Below are positions 38,623 to 46,450 of a stretch of DNA of 64,000 nt, piece by piece. Each line of letters opens with the position of its first letter. Position 1 is the first letter of the stretch. Source of the stretch: Rhodococcus erythropolis NBRC 15567 (GTDB lineage Bacteria > Actinomycetota > Actinomycetes > Mycobacteriales > Mycobacteriaceae). The position numbers and the translations under genes were made by a program. A model generated the notes under the pieces. The model was given only the letters and a program-made list of their open reading frames with translations. It did not search any database and was not told where the DNA came from. The stretch covers positions 1 through 64,000 of the forward strand of contig NZ_BCRM01000010.1 of assembly GCF_001552595.1 (NCBI RefSeq), read 5' to 3'.

Positions 38623-39144
38623 ATGACCGACTCGCTGATCGTGACCGATCACGGTACGACGCTCGACTTCACGTACGACGATGCTCTGCGCTATCACGGG
38701 CCGCAGGCACCGGGAGGCGTGGCGCATGCCTACAAAGTCCTCGAGCGCGCACTCGGTGTGCTCGGCGGGGAAGGCTCCGTCGAGCGTCGCGAGTTGGTCG
38801 TCACCACTGCACACGGCGGACCAGGAGTGCGCGACGCGTTCGAGTTGGTCACGCGCGCAGTGACCGAAGGGCGGTACACCGTCGACAGTTCCCTGGCCCG
38901 GCCTGAACGAGGAAATACGCTCGCACTGTATGTCTTTCGGGTCGGCTATCGCGGCGCGAGCGCCACGCTGACTGTTCGGGAGGGATTTGTCGTCGACGAG
39001 TTGATCACTCTCTCCCGCCAGACTGACCGGACAGCCGAAGACGAGTCACGGCTGACAGTGCTCAAACAGGAGATGGCGGACCGAGTGATGTCGAGCCCGG
39101 CCGAGAGCGTGTACGACGTCGAGATCGGCACGCTCCCCGCCTGA
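38623..39144 (+). CDS. FmdE-like protein lacking the metal-binding cysteines
   Basis: This 173-residue protein resembles the FmdE domain of formylmethanofuran dehydrogenase subunit E: a helix start ALRYHGPQAPGGVAHAYK in place of the usual fHGHlCPGlalGyr, then VVTTAHGGPGVRDAFELVT and GRYTVDSSL. The family's cysteines are absent, so it probably does not bind the usual zinc or iron-sulfur centre. It ends the cluster with the hydrolase and bicupin. The assignment is by pattern and could be wrong. Confidence 0.45.
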   Translation: MTDSLIVTDHGTTLDFTYDDALRYHGPQAPGGVAHAYKVLERALGVLGGEGSVERRELVVTTAHGGPGVRDAFELVTRAVTEGRYTVDSSLARPERGNTLALYVFRVGYRGASATLTVREGFVVDELITLSRQTDRTAEDESRLTVLKQEMADRVMSSPAESVYDVEIGTLPA

Positions 39145-39192
39145 CTGACGGCGGCGTAGGCGTCAGTGTGCAGAACTCGGGGCTGTCTGAAG

Positions 39193-39879
39193 TCAGCGGC
39201 TGGCGAACATCCTTATCCGCTGGTCGCGACTGCGCTCGAGATGGTTGCGCATGTGGCCACGCGCGGACGATTCGTCCCTGGCGCGGATGGCGTTCAGGAT
39301 CTCTTGATGTTCCGAATTGAGCAGGTCCGGTTCGCCGTAGTTCGACGGCGGGCCGCTGTCGTAGATTCGCAATTGGGTGGTGAGGCGGATCAGCAGTGAG
39401 GTGATCGTGGAATTGTGGGCGGCCTGCCAGAGGGCCTCGTGAAACTTGAAGTTCCCGGAACGCGCCTTGGTGCCTTCGGTTGCAGTGCAGCAGAACTCGT
39501 GTAATCCGTCCAGGCGAGCAAGGTCGAGATCGCTGTGGCGTAGTGCCGCGGCGCCTGCCGCTTCCGATTCGAGGGCTACCCGCGCCGCGTAGATCTCGAT
39601 GACGTCCTCGGGTGTGCCGGAACGGACACGAAAACCGCGAGCGGCTCGTTCGAGTAGTCCGTCGTGTGCGAGCCAGTTGAGTGCTTCCCGGATCGGGGTG
39701 CGGGATGCGCCGTACGATTCGCACAATTGAGTCTCGTGCAGCGGAGCGCCCTGGGGGAACTTGCCTGCCAGGATGTCGGCTCGCAGGCGCAGGTACTGCC
39801 GCGAGGTCTGATCGGACCGGCCGAGCGCAGCCTCCGGCACCAGCAGATCGGTGGTGCTCGTATCGGCGTCGAGATCCAT
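39193..39879 (-). CDS. GntR-family regulator with FCD effector domain
   Basis: This 228-residue regulator has an N-terminal winged helix-turn-helix (about residues 26-87, with LCESYGASRTPIREALNWLAHDGL) and a C-terminal FCD domain whose metal ligands are probably the histidines in FHEALWQAAH, SEHQEILN and GHMRNHL. The ATG at 39879 has GGGGA upstream; a TTG 24 bases earlier is less likely. It is divergent from the rhodanese-ThiM-monooxygenase operon, and the shared promoter contains a 26-bp palindrome, so it probably controls that operon and itself. Confidence 0.88.
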   Translation of the reverse strand: MDLDADTSTTDLLVPEAALGRSDQTSRQYLRLRADILAGKFPQGAPLHETQLCESYGASRTPIREALNWLAHDGLLERAARGFRVRSGTPEDVIEIYAARVALESEAAGAAALRHSDLDLARLDGLHEFCCTATEGTKARSGNFKFHEALWQAAHNSTITSLLIRLTTQLRIYDSGPPSNYGEPDLLNSEHQEILNAIRARDESSARGHMRNHLERSRDQRIRMFASR

Positions 39880-39938
39880 GTGTCCCCATTCCTGTGCATG
39901 CAAGTAGAGCGCGTTCGATTATGCCATCGACGACGAGT

Positions 39939-39964
39939 GAGTACTTGCGTATACGCTAGTACTC
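39939..39964. promoter_or_regulatory. 26-bp near-perfect palindrome, presumed GntR operator
   Basis: GAGTACT, one base, GCGTATACGC, one base, AGTACTC: only the two single bases (T and T) break the symmetry. The GTATAC core is common in FCD-type GntR operators. It lies 59 bp before the regulator start and 43 bp before the rhodanese start. Confidence 0.7.
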
Positions 39965-40007
39965 ATTTAGGTTCGTGCTTGTTCGTTTCCGAGGGAGAGG
40001 GTCCGAA

Positions 40008-40928
40008 GTGGCTGGAGAGACCGCGTCGCCGCTGGTGAGTGCCGTTGAACTCGACGCGATGCTGCGTGAGGGAGGCGTCGCCGTGCTCGACGCGACGGTT
40101 CATTTTCCTCCCGCGCGATTTGACGGCGACTACCGCCCGGAATCCGGGTACGGCGGCTGGGTCTCCTCGCACATCCCGGGTTCGCGACATGTCGACCTCA
40201 TGGACGTCTTCTCCGAAAGGGAAGCGGCGCTGCATTTCACACGCCCGTCAACGGAGCAGTTGGTTTCCGATCTCCACTCCAGTGGTATCGAGCCGGGCGC
40301 GACAATCGTGATCTACGACCAGGGATCGACCACCTGGGCATCACGGCTCTGGTGGGTGTTTCGCAACGCCGGCATCGAAGCAAGAGTTCTCGACGGTGGC
40401 CTCGCCGAATGGACTCGACGCGGCTTCGCGCTCGCGAGCGGCGACGACGAAACCCACACGTCGGCGTCGACGCGTTGGAGCGTGACGGATCTGGGTCTGT
40501 GGGTCGATTTACCTCGCGTTGCGTCGCTGTCCAGCGGACGCGAAGCCGGAACGCTGGTGTGCGCTCTCGCGCCTGAGCAGTACGAGGGAACCGAGAAGAC
40601 GCGATACTCGCGACGCGGACACATTCCGTCAAGCGTGAATCTGTCCGCGAAGAGTCTTCTCGACTCCGACTCCCGGATGCTTCCGGTCGAAGAAGTTTTG
40701 TCGAAATCGGCCGACGTTCTACCAACCGCCACCGGCCCTGTCGTGATCTATTGCGGTGGCGGAGTTTCGGCGTGTTTGACCGCACTTGCGCTGATCCGCA
40801 GCGGCTACGCGGACGTCAAAGTCTACGACGGTTCGTTAGAGGAATGGACTGCAGATCCGGTTTTGCCGATGGTTGTCGGCAGTGAGCCCGGTGGCGCGAA
40901 TCCGGATGTGCGATGTCCGCGGTCCTGA
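40008..40928 (+). CDS. Two-domain sulfurtransferase (rhodanese / 3-mercaptopyruvate type)
   Basis: This 306-residue protein has tandem rhodanese domains, the first inactive (about 1-140) and the second with catalytic Cys249 in CGGGVSAC. The loop is closer to the mercaptopyruvate sulfurtransferase form (CGSGVTA) than to thiosulfate sulfurtransferase (CRKGVTA). GTG at 40008 follows GAGGGAGAGG. It opens an operon with thiM and an SsuD-like monooxygenase, behind the palindrome at 39939. It probably accepts sulfur released or mobilised by the other enzymes. Confidence 0.87.
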   Translation: MAGETASPLVSAVELDAMLREGGVAVLDATVHFPPARFDGDYRPESGYGGWVSSHIPGSRHVDLMDVFSEREAALHFTRPSTEQLVSDLHSSGIEPGATIVIYDQGSTTWASRLWWVFRNAGIEARVLDGGLAEWTRRGFALASGDDETHTSASTRWSVTDLGLWVDLPRVASLSSGREAGTLVCALAPEQYEGTEKTRYSRRGHIPSSVNLSAKSLLDSDSRMLPVEEVLSKSADVLPTATGPVVIYCGGGVSACLTALALIRSGYADVKVYDGSLEEWTADPVLPMVVGSEPGGANPDVRCPRS

Positions 40929-40971
40929 ATCGCCGCAGTCCCCAAATACCTCCCGTCCTGAAGGAATTCTC

Positions 40972-41817
40972 ATGTCTGACACTGTCTCTGTCGAAACCGT
41001 CGCGTCGGCGATCGACGCACTCCGCGATCAGGTACCGCTCGTCCAGTCGCTGACGAACATCGTTTCGGCGAACTTCTTGACCAATGTTCTGCTCGCTGCC
41101 GGCGCAAGCAACGCTCACATCGACAATGTTCATGAAGCGGGTGGGTTCGCTGCCGTTGCCGGGGGAGTGCTCGTCAACCTCGGAACGCCGGACGACGGGA
41201 CAGCCGAAGCCTTCCTGATAGCCGCCGAAGCGGCCCGAACTGCGGGTACGCCATGGGTTTTGGATCCAGTCGGTGTAGGCGGACTACCCTGGCGGAGCGG
41301 TATCGCTGTGGATCTGCTGCGCTTTCACCCCAGCGCCATCCGCGGGAACGCATCGGAGATCATCGCTCTGGCCGGACTCGGCGGTGACACCCGCGGCGTC
41401 GACAGTGCCTCCGACTCCGCCGACGCAGTGCCCGCCGCTCTGTCACTTCTGAAGCATGCGGATGCCGTGTCGGCATCAGGCCCGGTCGACTACATCGTCG
41501 GCCGCGATGGTGGCGGCGACGTTCGGGGCATCCGAGTCTCCGGTGGCAGCGCTCTGTTGCCGCGCGTGACCAGTACCGGTTGCTCTCTGGGAGGCCTGGT
41601 CGCTGCCTACCTCGCCGTTACGCCGACCGCGCTGGACGGATTGGTTGCCGCGCATACGCACGTTGCCGTGGCATCGGAGATCGCCGAGGAAAATGCCTCA
41701 GGTCCTGGTTCTTTCGCGGTCGCGTACCTCGACGCGCTCTACACCGTGAATGCGGACACCATCCGCTCACGTGCCCGAATCGAATCGTTCGACCTGCCGG
41801 CTGGAGTGCAGAACTGA
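40972..41817 (+). CDS. thiM: Hydroxyethylthiazole kinase ThiM
   Basis: This 281-residue ribokinase-like enzyme phosphorylates 4-methyl-5-(2-hydroxyethyl)thiazole, normally for thiamine salvage. The substrate region SLTNIVSANFLTN, the WVLDPVGVG segment, the nucleotide-binding RGNASEI (124-130) and the catalytic-loop STGCSLGG with Cys204 are all intact. AAGGA precedes the ATG. No other thiamine gene and no TPP riboswitch lies nearby; the 43-bp gap upstream is too short for one. Its stop overlaps the next start by one base (TGATG). Confidence 0.92.
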   Translation: MSDTVSVETVASAIDALRDQVPLVQSLTNIVSANFLTNVLLAAGASNAHIDNVHEAGGFAAVAGGVLVNLGTPDDGTAEAFLIAAEAARTAGTPWVLDPVGVGGLPWRSGIAVDLLRFHPSAIRGNASEIIALAGLGGDTRGVDSASDSADAVPAALSLLKHADAVSASGPVDYIVGRDGGGDVRGIRVSGGSALLPRVTSTGCSLGGLVAAYLAVTPTALDGLVAAHTHVAVASEIAEENASGPGSFAVAYLDALYTVNADTIRSRARIESFDLPAGVQN

Positions 41818-42926
41818 TGGGCGTCAAGACATTTTGGTATCTCACCCAGGCCGACGGGGACTACCCGTGGAGCCCCGGTGGGCTGTTCCCCGTGGACGGG
41901 GCCAGGCAGATCGAGCTCGCGAAGACCATCGACGACGGCGGATTCGAAGGTGCGCTTGTTGCCACCTGGCCGAACGATCCGTTCATTTCGGCGACGTGGG
42001 CGGCAGCGCACACCACGCGCATGAAGTTCCTTGTCGCCGTCTACGCGAACATGACGCCGGCGCGACTGCTGGCGGAGAAGGCATTGACTTTCGACGCCTT
42101 CAGCGGTGGCCGACTGTTGATCAACTCGGTCAACGGACGCGAAAACATCCTGACCAAGTACGACATGAACGTGCCCCACGACGAGCGTTACGAGTTGGGG
42201 GAGCAGTACTGGGCGGACTTCCGCCGCATCTACGCCGAAGGCACGGAGTCGAACTTTCCCAACACACCACTGCGTATCGATGCGCCCGCTGGGCATCAGG
42301 TTCCGCTGTGGGGTACCGGTGATTCGCCTGCAGGCCTGGCGAATTCAGGCAAGGTGCTCGACACCTATCTGGCGATGTTGCGCGAGACTTCGTTCATCGA
42401 AGACAAATTCTCTGCCGCACGGGCGGCGGCGGAGGCAGCCGGGCGCGAGTTCACCGACTTCGGTGCGCTGACCGGGGTGATCGTTCGCCCCACCAAGGCG
42501 CAGGCGCACGACCGGTTCCGTTCGTTGTTCGAGAAGACGGGCGTCGAGCAGATCGCTCATGTCTTGGACAACGCAGTGCGTCGTCGTACTCAGGGGAAGC
42601 AAGACCTCAAGACTTTCACCGCTCGCGACGCACAGCGGCAGGGCTGGGCGGACAAGATTGCTTCCGGCCGACTTCCGGAACCGGAGGAGTTGTACGTCGG
42701 TGACGGGCTGTACGCGGGTATCACAGCGTGGTCGCCTCTCGACATCTTCGGCACCGGGTCATCGGCGGTGTACTACGTCGGCGATCCGGATTCGATCACG
42801 GACTCGGTACGCACGCTTCGCGGCCGAACCGGTTTGACTGCACTGATCCTGGCAGGTTGGCCGCTGATCGAGGAAGCGAAGTGGGTTGCAGAGCATCTTG
42901 TTCCGCGATTCGACGAACTCAGCTGA
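41817..42926 (+). CDS. SsuD-like FMNH2-dependent monooxygenase (luciferase-like family)
   Basis: This 369-residue TIM-barrel flavin monooxygenase resembles alkanesulfonate monooxygenase SsuD: FWYLTQADGD at the start, KFLVAVYANMTPARLLAEKALTFD in the two-part core segment, GGRLLINSVNG, and the C-terminal LILAGWPLIEEA. SsuD cleaves C-S bonds of sulfonates to give sulfite. The start overlaps the thiM stop, and there is no sulfonate transporter or flavin reductase beside it. Its 3' end overlaps the next minus-strand gene by eight bases. Confidence 0.88.
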   Translation: MGVKTFWYLTQADGDYPWSPGGLFPVDGARQIELAKTIDDGGFEGALVATWPNDPFISATWAAAHTTRMKFLVAVYANMTPARLLAEKALTFDAFSGGRLLINSVNGRENILTKYDMNVPHDERYELGEQYWADFRRIYAEGTESNFPNTPLRIDAPAGHQVPLWGTGDSPAGLANSGKVLDTYLAMLRETSFIEDKFSAARAAAEAAGREFTDFGALTGVIVRPTKAQAHDRFRSLFEKTGVEQIAHVLDNAVRRRTQGKQDLKTFTARDAQRQGWADKIASGRLPEPEELYVGDGLYAGITAWSPLDIFGTGSSAVYYVGDPDSITDSVRTLRGRTGLTALILAGWPLIEEAKWVAEHLVPRFDELS

Positions 42927-43269
42927 CTTCGCGCCGCAAGACAGTGGTACCGAGACCCAAAGCGTCGCGGAGAAATGCTGCGGCAGTGCCGATTTCATCG
43001 GCAGTGCATCCGAGAAGGATCTTGACTTCCACGTCCTTCTTGTCGATGTCGGCAATAACGGCCACGGCAACAACGCCGTTGCCGACGGCCGAGCCTCGGA
43101 ACAGATCGATCCCGTCGCCGTCCGCGCTGACGGTCCCGTCGAGATAGCCGTAATCGAGCGGATAAATCGCAGCGGGGTAACGCGGGTGTGCCGACCCTCG
43201 GGGGCGATCGATCACGACAGTTGACGTGGCAGCCAGGTGATCGAGGGCGGAGAACAGGTCTTCGCTCAT
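42919..43269 (-). CDS. Short inorganic-pyrophosphatase-like protein
   Basis: This 116-residue protein covers the core of soluble inorganic pyrophosphatase: YPLDYGYLDGTVSADGDGIDLF, with Asp50, Asp52 and Asp55 matching metal ligands, then DIDKKDVEVKIL. It is about 50 residues shorter than usual enzymes, lacking the C-terminal tyrosine/lysine segment. It may hydrolyse a related phosphoanhydride or have lost activity. It starts two bases after the AraC regulator and is co-transcribed with it. Confidence 0.75.
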   Translation of the reverse strand: MSEDLFSALDHLAATSTVVIDRPRGSAHPRYPAAIYPLDYGYLDGTVSADGDGIDLFRGSAVGNGVVAVAVIADIDKKDVEVKILLGCTADEIGTAAAFLRDALGLGTTVLRREVS

Positions 43270-43271
43270 CG

Positions 43272-44051
43272 TTATCGCTGCTCGCGCAGTAGCTGAGTCG
43301 GTGTCAGGCCTGTCAGCGCTCGCGTATCGCGCGCGAGGTGGGCTTGGTCGGCGTAGCCGGCGCGACCGGCCAGCGACGACAGCGTGAGATTTGCATCGCG
43401 GCTGAGAGTCAACACGTCCTGGATACGTTGCACTTTCTGAATCATTTTGGGGGACAGCCCGATCGACGACGTGATCGAGCGTCGAAAATGACGTTCGGAA
43501 ACACCGAGGTCTGCGGCGATCTCTCGTATCGGAGTCGAAGGGGAGCAGATGAGCGCGGAGTAACCACGCTCGATTCCGTGGTCGGGTTCCAGTCCGCGCC
43601 ACAACTGGCCCAGTAGGTGAGCGTCGACTGCCTCGTGGCTAAGGGCGTCGGCAAGTACCCGCGCTTGTCTGGAAGTGAGGATGTCGTCGAAGGCGATCTT
43701 CGAATCCTGCACCGCGTCGGCCGCTGTGCCGAGCAGGCTCCGCAGAGCCGGCGGATTGATCCGGATGCCCCACATGGTTGTACCGGCGGCGACCGAAACC
43801 AGATCGGCACCGGTTGCGGGTCCGACGAGCCACGACTTTCCGGTGCTGTCGACGATGAAGTCTGCGCAGAGATCGGGAAGAATCCGCTTTGCTTCTGTGG
43901 GCGCATGGGGGTCAGTAGTGCTTTTCCACGCGCAACTGAAGAGGCCGGCCGAACCGGTGATCCGAGTCTCGACATAGGTGTGGCCGTTTTGTTCAAGACT
44001 CGACGCTACCGTCCGACTACCGTCAAGAGCGAGGGTGTCAGTGCCGGTCAT
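43272..44051 (-). CDS. AraC-family transcriptional regulator
   Basis: This 259-residue regulator has the AraC/XylS double helix-turn-helix at the C-terminus (about 160-258: IREIAADLGVSERHFRRSI and LAGRAGYADQAHLARDTRALTG). The N-terminal half resembles the DUF6597-type sensor region of this group. It is transcribed away from a VOC protein 56 bp distant and directly upstream of the pyrophosphatase-like gene; both are likely targets. Confidence 0.87.
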   Translation of the reverse strand: MTGTDTLALDGSRTVASSLEQNGHTYVETRITGSAGLFSCAWKSTTDPHAPTEAKRILPDLCADFIVDSTGKSWLVGPATGADLVSVAAGTTMWGIRINPPALRSLLGTAADAVQDSKIAFDDILTSRQARVLADALSHEAVDAHLLGQLWRGLEPDHGIERGYSALICSPSTPIREIAADLGVSERHFRRSITSSIGLSPKMIQKVQRIQDVLTLSRDANLTLSSLAGRAGYADQAHLARDTRALTGLTPTQLLREQR

Positions 44052-44107
44052 CAGATCATCGTCACACACTCGCCGATCACTTCTCGACCCGAAACAGGAG
44101 AAATACC

Positions 44108-44500
44108 GTGTCCGTCTCTCCGAGACTCGATCTCGTCGGAATCGTCACCAACGATCTCGCGCGTTCCCTCGCGTTCTACCGAACCCTCGGGCTCGACATT
44201 CCGGAAACACCCGCTGACGCTCCACACGTGGAGTTCACTTTCGACAGTGGGCTTCGGCTGGCCTGGGACGCGCTGTCCACCATCGCGAGCTTCGATCCTG
44301 ACTTCGTTGTCGGGGAAGGTCGACACCCCGTCGCTTTGGCCTTCGATTTCGGGACACCCGCTGCAGTCGACGAGGCGTATCAGCGCATCACAGCCGACTT
44401 CCCCGGACACAAAGAGCCATTTGATGCCGTGTGGGGCCAGCGCTACGCCGTTCTTCTCGATCCCGATGGCAATACCGTGGATCTCTTTGCCGCGCTCTGA
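44108..44500 (+). CDS. VOC (glyoxalase/bleomycin resistance) family protein
   Basis: This 130-residue protein has the paired beta-alpha-beta-beta-beta modules of the vicinal oxygen chelate fold: DLVGIVTNDLARSLAFYRTLGLD at the start and LLDPDGNTVDLFA at the end. GTG is the start with AGGAG upstream. Members act as glyoxalases, dioxygenases or drug-binding proteins. It is divergent from the AraC regulator, which may sense its substrate. Confidence 0.85.
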   Translation: MSVSPRLDLVGIVTNDLARSLAFYRTLGLDIPETPADAPHVEFTFDSGLRLAWDALSTIASFDPDFVVGEGRHPVALAFDFGTPAAVDEAYQRITADFPGHKEPFDAVWGQRYAVLLDPDGNTVDLFAAL

Positions 44501-44511
44501 TTTCGAACGAC

Positions 44512-44544
44512 GCAGGCCCCGACCGAAATTCGGTCGGGGCCTGC
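44512..44544. terminator. Convergent terminator between the VOC and mycolyltransferase genes
   Basis: A perfect 14-bp stem, GCAGGCCCCGACCG with CGGTCGGGGCCTGC, encloses AAATT between two converging genes. Confidence 0.8.
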
Positions 44545-44572
44545 GATTGTCGGTGATCGAGTCGTTGTCAGT

Positions 44573-45616
44573 TCACCAAGCGTTGAGGGTGTCGAGGATC
44601 TGGCCTCGGGCCTTCCACAGTTCCGCGCCCCAGTACGGCCACGAGTGAGTGCCGTTGGCGGGGAAGCTGTACGTTGCCGGAATTCCCAGGGAGTTCATGC
44701 GCAGCTGGAATGCCCGTGAGTTCATCAGGGCAAGGGCTTCGAGGCCGATGGCGCTACCGGTATTCACGAAGTCGACGGGACGACGCGGTTGATCGAACTG
44801 CCCGGGTAGGCCGCTCGCGGCGGAGATGTACAGAGAGAGCCCAGCCAGCTCGGGTGCAAACACGAAGGGGTCGTTGCGGAGCCAAGCGGGGTTCCATGGC
44901 GGTCCCCACATGGCATCGACATTGAAGGACCCTGCGCTGACCATGGCCACGCGGATTGCTTCACGCATGCCGGGAGCTGAGATGTTGAGGTATCCCGAGA
45001 GCGATCCGGCGAACTTGAACTGATCGCGGTGATAGGCGGCGAGCGTCAGTGCCGCGCTGCCACCCATGGACAATCCGAGCACACCGTTGTTGGTTCGGGA
45101 GACGCCGCGCGATTCCAGATATGCGGGAAGTTCCTGGGTGAGGAAGGTTTCCCATTTGTACGTGACCGGCTGGCGATTCAAATTGCTGTTCGCATACCAG
45201 TCCGAGTAAAAGCTGGACTGCCCGCCGACCGGCATGACCAGGGTGACGTTGTCGCCGCGATACTGCTCGAGAGCGTTGGTCTCGAAACTCCATGCGTTTC
45301 GGTCGTCGCGTGCTCGTAGACCGTCGAGAAGATAGAGCGCCGCGTTGCCGCCGCGCGAAGCCCACTGGATCTGAACCTTGATCGGCCCCATCGAGGAGTC
45401 GACGAACACTTCCTCGTATCCACCGGCCGGGGCGGTGCGCGCGGGCGCTGCGGTCGCTACTGATCCGCTGATCAGGCCTGCGGTCAGGGGGAGTGCGAGT
45501 GCTGTCGCGGCGAGGCCGAGGATCCGACGCTTGATTCGTTTCGAAATGCGGTTTCTCGAAATATCCGGGTTCGAAATATCTGGGTTCTTCGCCAAATCTG
45601 TGTGAGCCTCGTGCAT
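44573..45616 (-). CDS. Antigen 85-like mycolyltransferase
   Basis: This 347-residue secreted esterase transfers mycolate between trehalose mycolates and arabinogalactan. A signal peptide covers about residues 28-57 (KRRILGLAATALALPLTAGLISG ending in a VATAAPA cleavage region, shown here in parts). The nucleophile Ser183 is in GLSMGG, and the histidine in THSWPYW. The N-terminus before the signal carries a short duplication (NPDISNPDIS). An ATG further in, or the basic residues at 27-31, could mark the true start. Confidence 0.9.
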   Translation of the reverse strand: MHEAHTDLAKNPDISNPDISRNRISKRIKRRILGLAATALALPLTAGLISGSVATAAPARTAPAGGYEEVFVDSSMGPIKVQIQWASRGGNAALYLLDGLRARDDRNAWSFETNALEQYRGDNVTLVMPVGGQSSFYSDWYANSNLNRQPVTYKWETFLTQELPAYLESRGVSRTNNGVLGLSMGGSAALTLAAYHRDQFKFAGSLSGYLNISAPGMREAIRVAMVSAGSFNVDAMWGPPWNPAWLRNDPFVFAPELAGLSLYISAASGLPGQFDQPRRPVDFVNTGSAIGLEALALMNSRAFQLRMNSLGIPATYSFPANGTHSWPYWGAELWKARGQILDTLNAW

Positions 45617-45766
45617 GTATTACTCCCGCCCCAAAGGTGCTTGCACACCGAAATCCGACCGAGCCCCCCGAGGCACGGAATTCCTGATGACACTAAGTGG
45701 TCTGTATTGACGTCGACGGCTCCGTTACCGTTTCGTTATCAAACTGGTCTGATTCAGGTAGTGCCG

Positions 45767-46078
45767 TCATGCGTCGTCGACCGGAGGTTGCGCGTCGATT
45801 TGCCACCCTCCACGAATCAGGTGTTCACGTACCCGGGCGACGTCCGATTCGTGCGGAATATCGTCGGTGACCTTGGTGATGAGGACGCCGATGTCGATCG
45901 GATCGACTGGAACCGGAAAGTCGGCGACGAGATCGTCGGCAAGAACGGCGATCTCGTCGTCGGACAGCTGTCGCCGGAGCAGGGCCATCAAAGGGACGTA
46001 GTCCTGCTCCGGCACGCCGTTCGGATACCCGGCACGCAGCCAGCCGAGTATCGAAGCCAGAAGTGGTGGAAGACTCAA
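45767..46078 (-). CDS. DUF3349 family protein (copy 2)
   Basis: This 103-residue protein of the actinobacterial DUF3349 family has ILGWLRAGYPNGVPEQDYVPLMALLRRQLSDDEI at the start (in segments), followed by a second helical half. It appears to begin with TTG and follows its paralogue by 11 bases. In M. tuberculosis the family member Rv0543c lies beside the phosphate transporter PitA. No reaction is known. Confidence 0.8.
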   Translation of the reverse strand: MSLPPLLASILGWLRAGYPNGVPEQDYVPLMALLRRQLSDDEIAVLADDLVADFPVPVDPIDIGVLITKVTDDIPHESDVARVREHLIRGGWQIDAQPPVDDA

Positions 46079-46089
46079 CGAATCGAGCT

Positions 46090-46416
46090 TCAGTCGTTGT
46101 CGAGATCAGCGAGGGGCCACCCGGCGGCGGCCAGGACGGAGGCAACGCGCGCGATGTCCTCGTCCGAGGGAGTCTGGCTCGTGAGATCGGCGATCTGAGC
46201 GCTGATCTCGTCGCTCGAGATCACCTGGTCGCTGTTGACGTCGCTCAGTTCTGCGAGTGCAGCGCCGATGGCAATGTCTCGAATTTGCGCGTCCGAGAGC
46301 TTGCGTCGTAGCAATGCGACCAGCGGAATGCGGTCCTTGGGCGGTATGCCTTCGGGGTAGCCGGCGCGAAGCCATTCCAGAATGGACTGAGGAAGGGATG
46401 GAGTCGGTGCAGTCAC
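46090..46416 (-). CDS. DUF3349 family protein (copy 1)
   Basis: This 108-residue paralogue of the downstream gene has ILEWLRAGYPEG and DRIPLVALLRRKLSDAQI. The GTG at 46416 with GGAAAG upstream is preferred. Two tandem copies suggest a local duplication. It sits between the small membrane protein and its copy in the pitA gene group. Confidence 0.8.
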   Translation of the reverse strand: MTAPTPSLPQSILEWLRAGYPEGIPPKDRIPLVALLRRKLSDAQIRDIAIGAALAELSDVNSDQVISSDEISAQIADLTSQTPSDEDIARVASVLAAAGWPLADLDND

Positions 46417-46450
46417 GGTGATGTCTTTCCGCTCGTGAGGGCGCAAGGGA

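Noticed and set aside
40929-40971. TPP riboswitch before thiM
   Set aside because: Only 43 bp separate thiM from the previous gene and no thi-box sequence is present.
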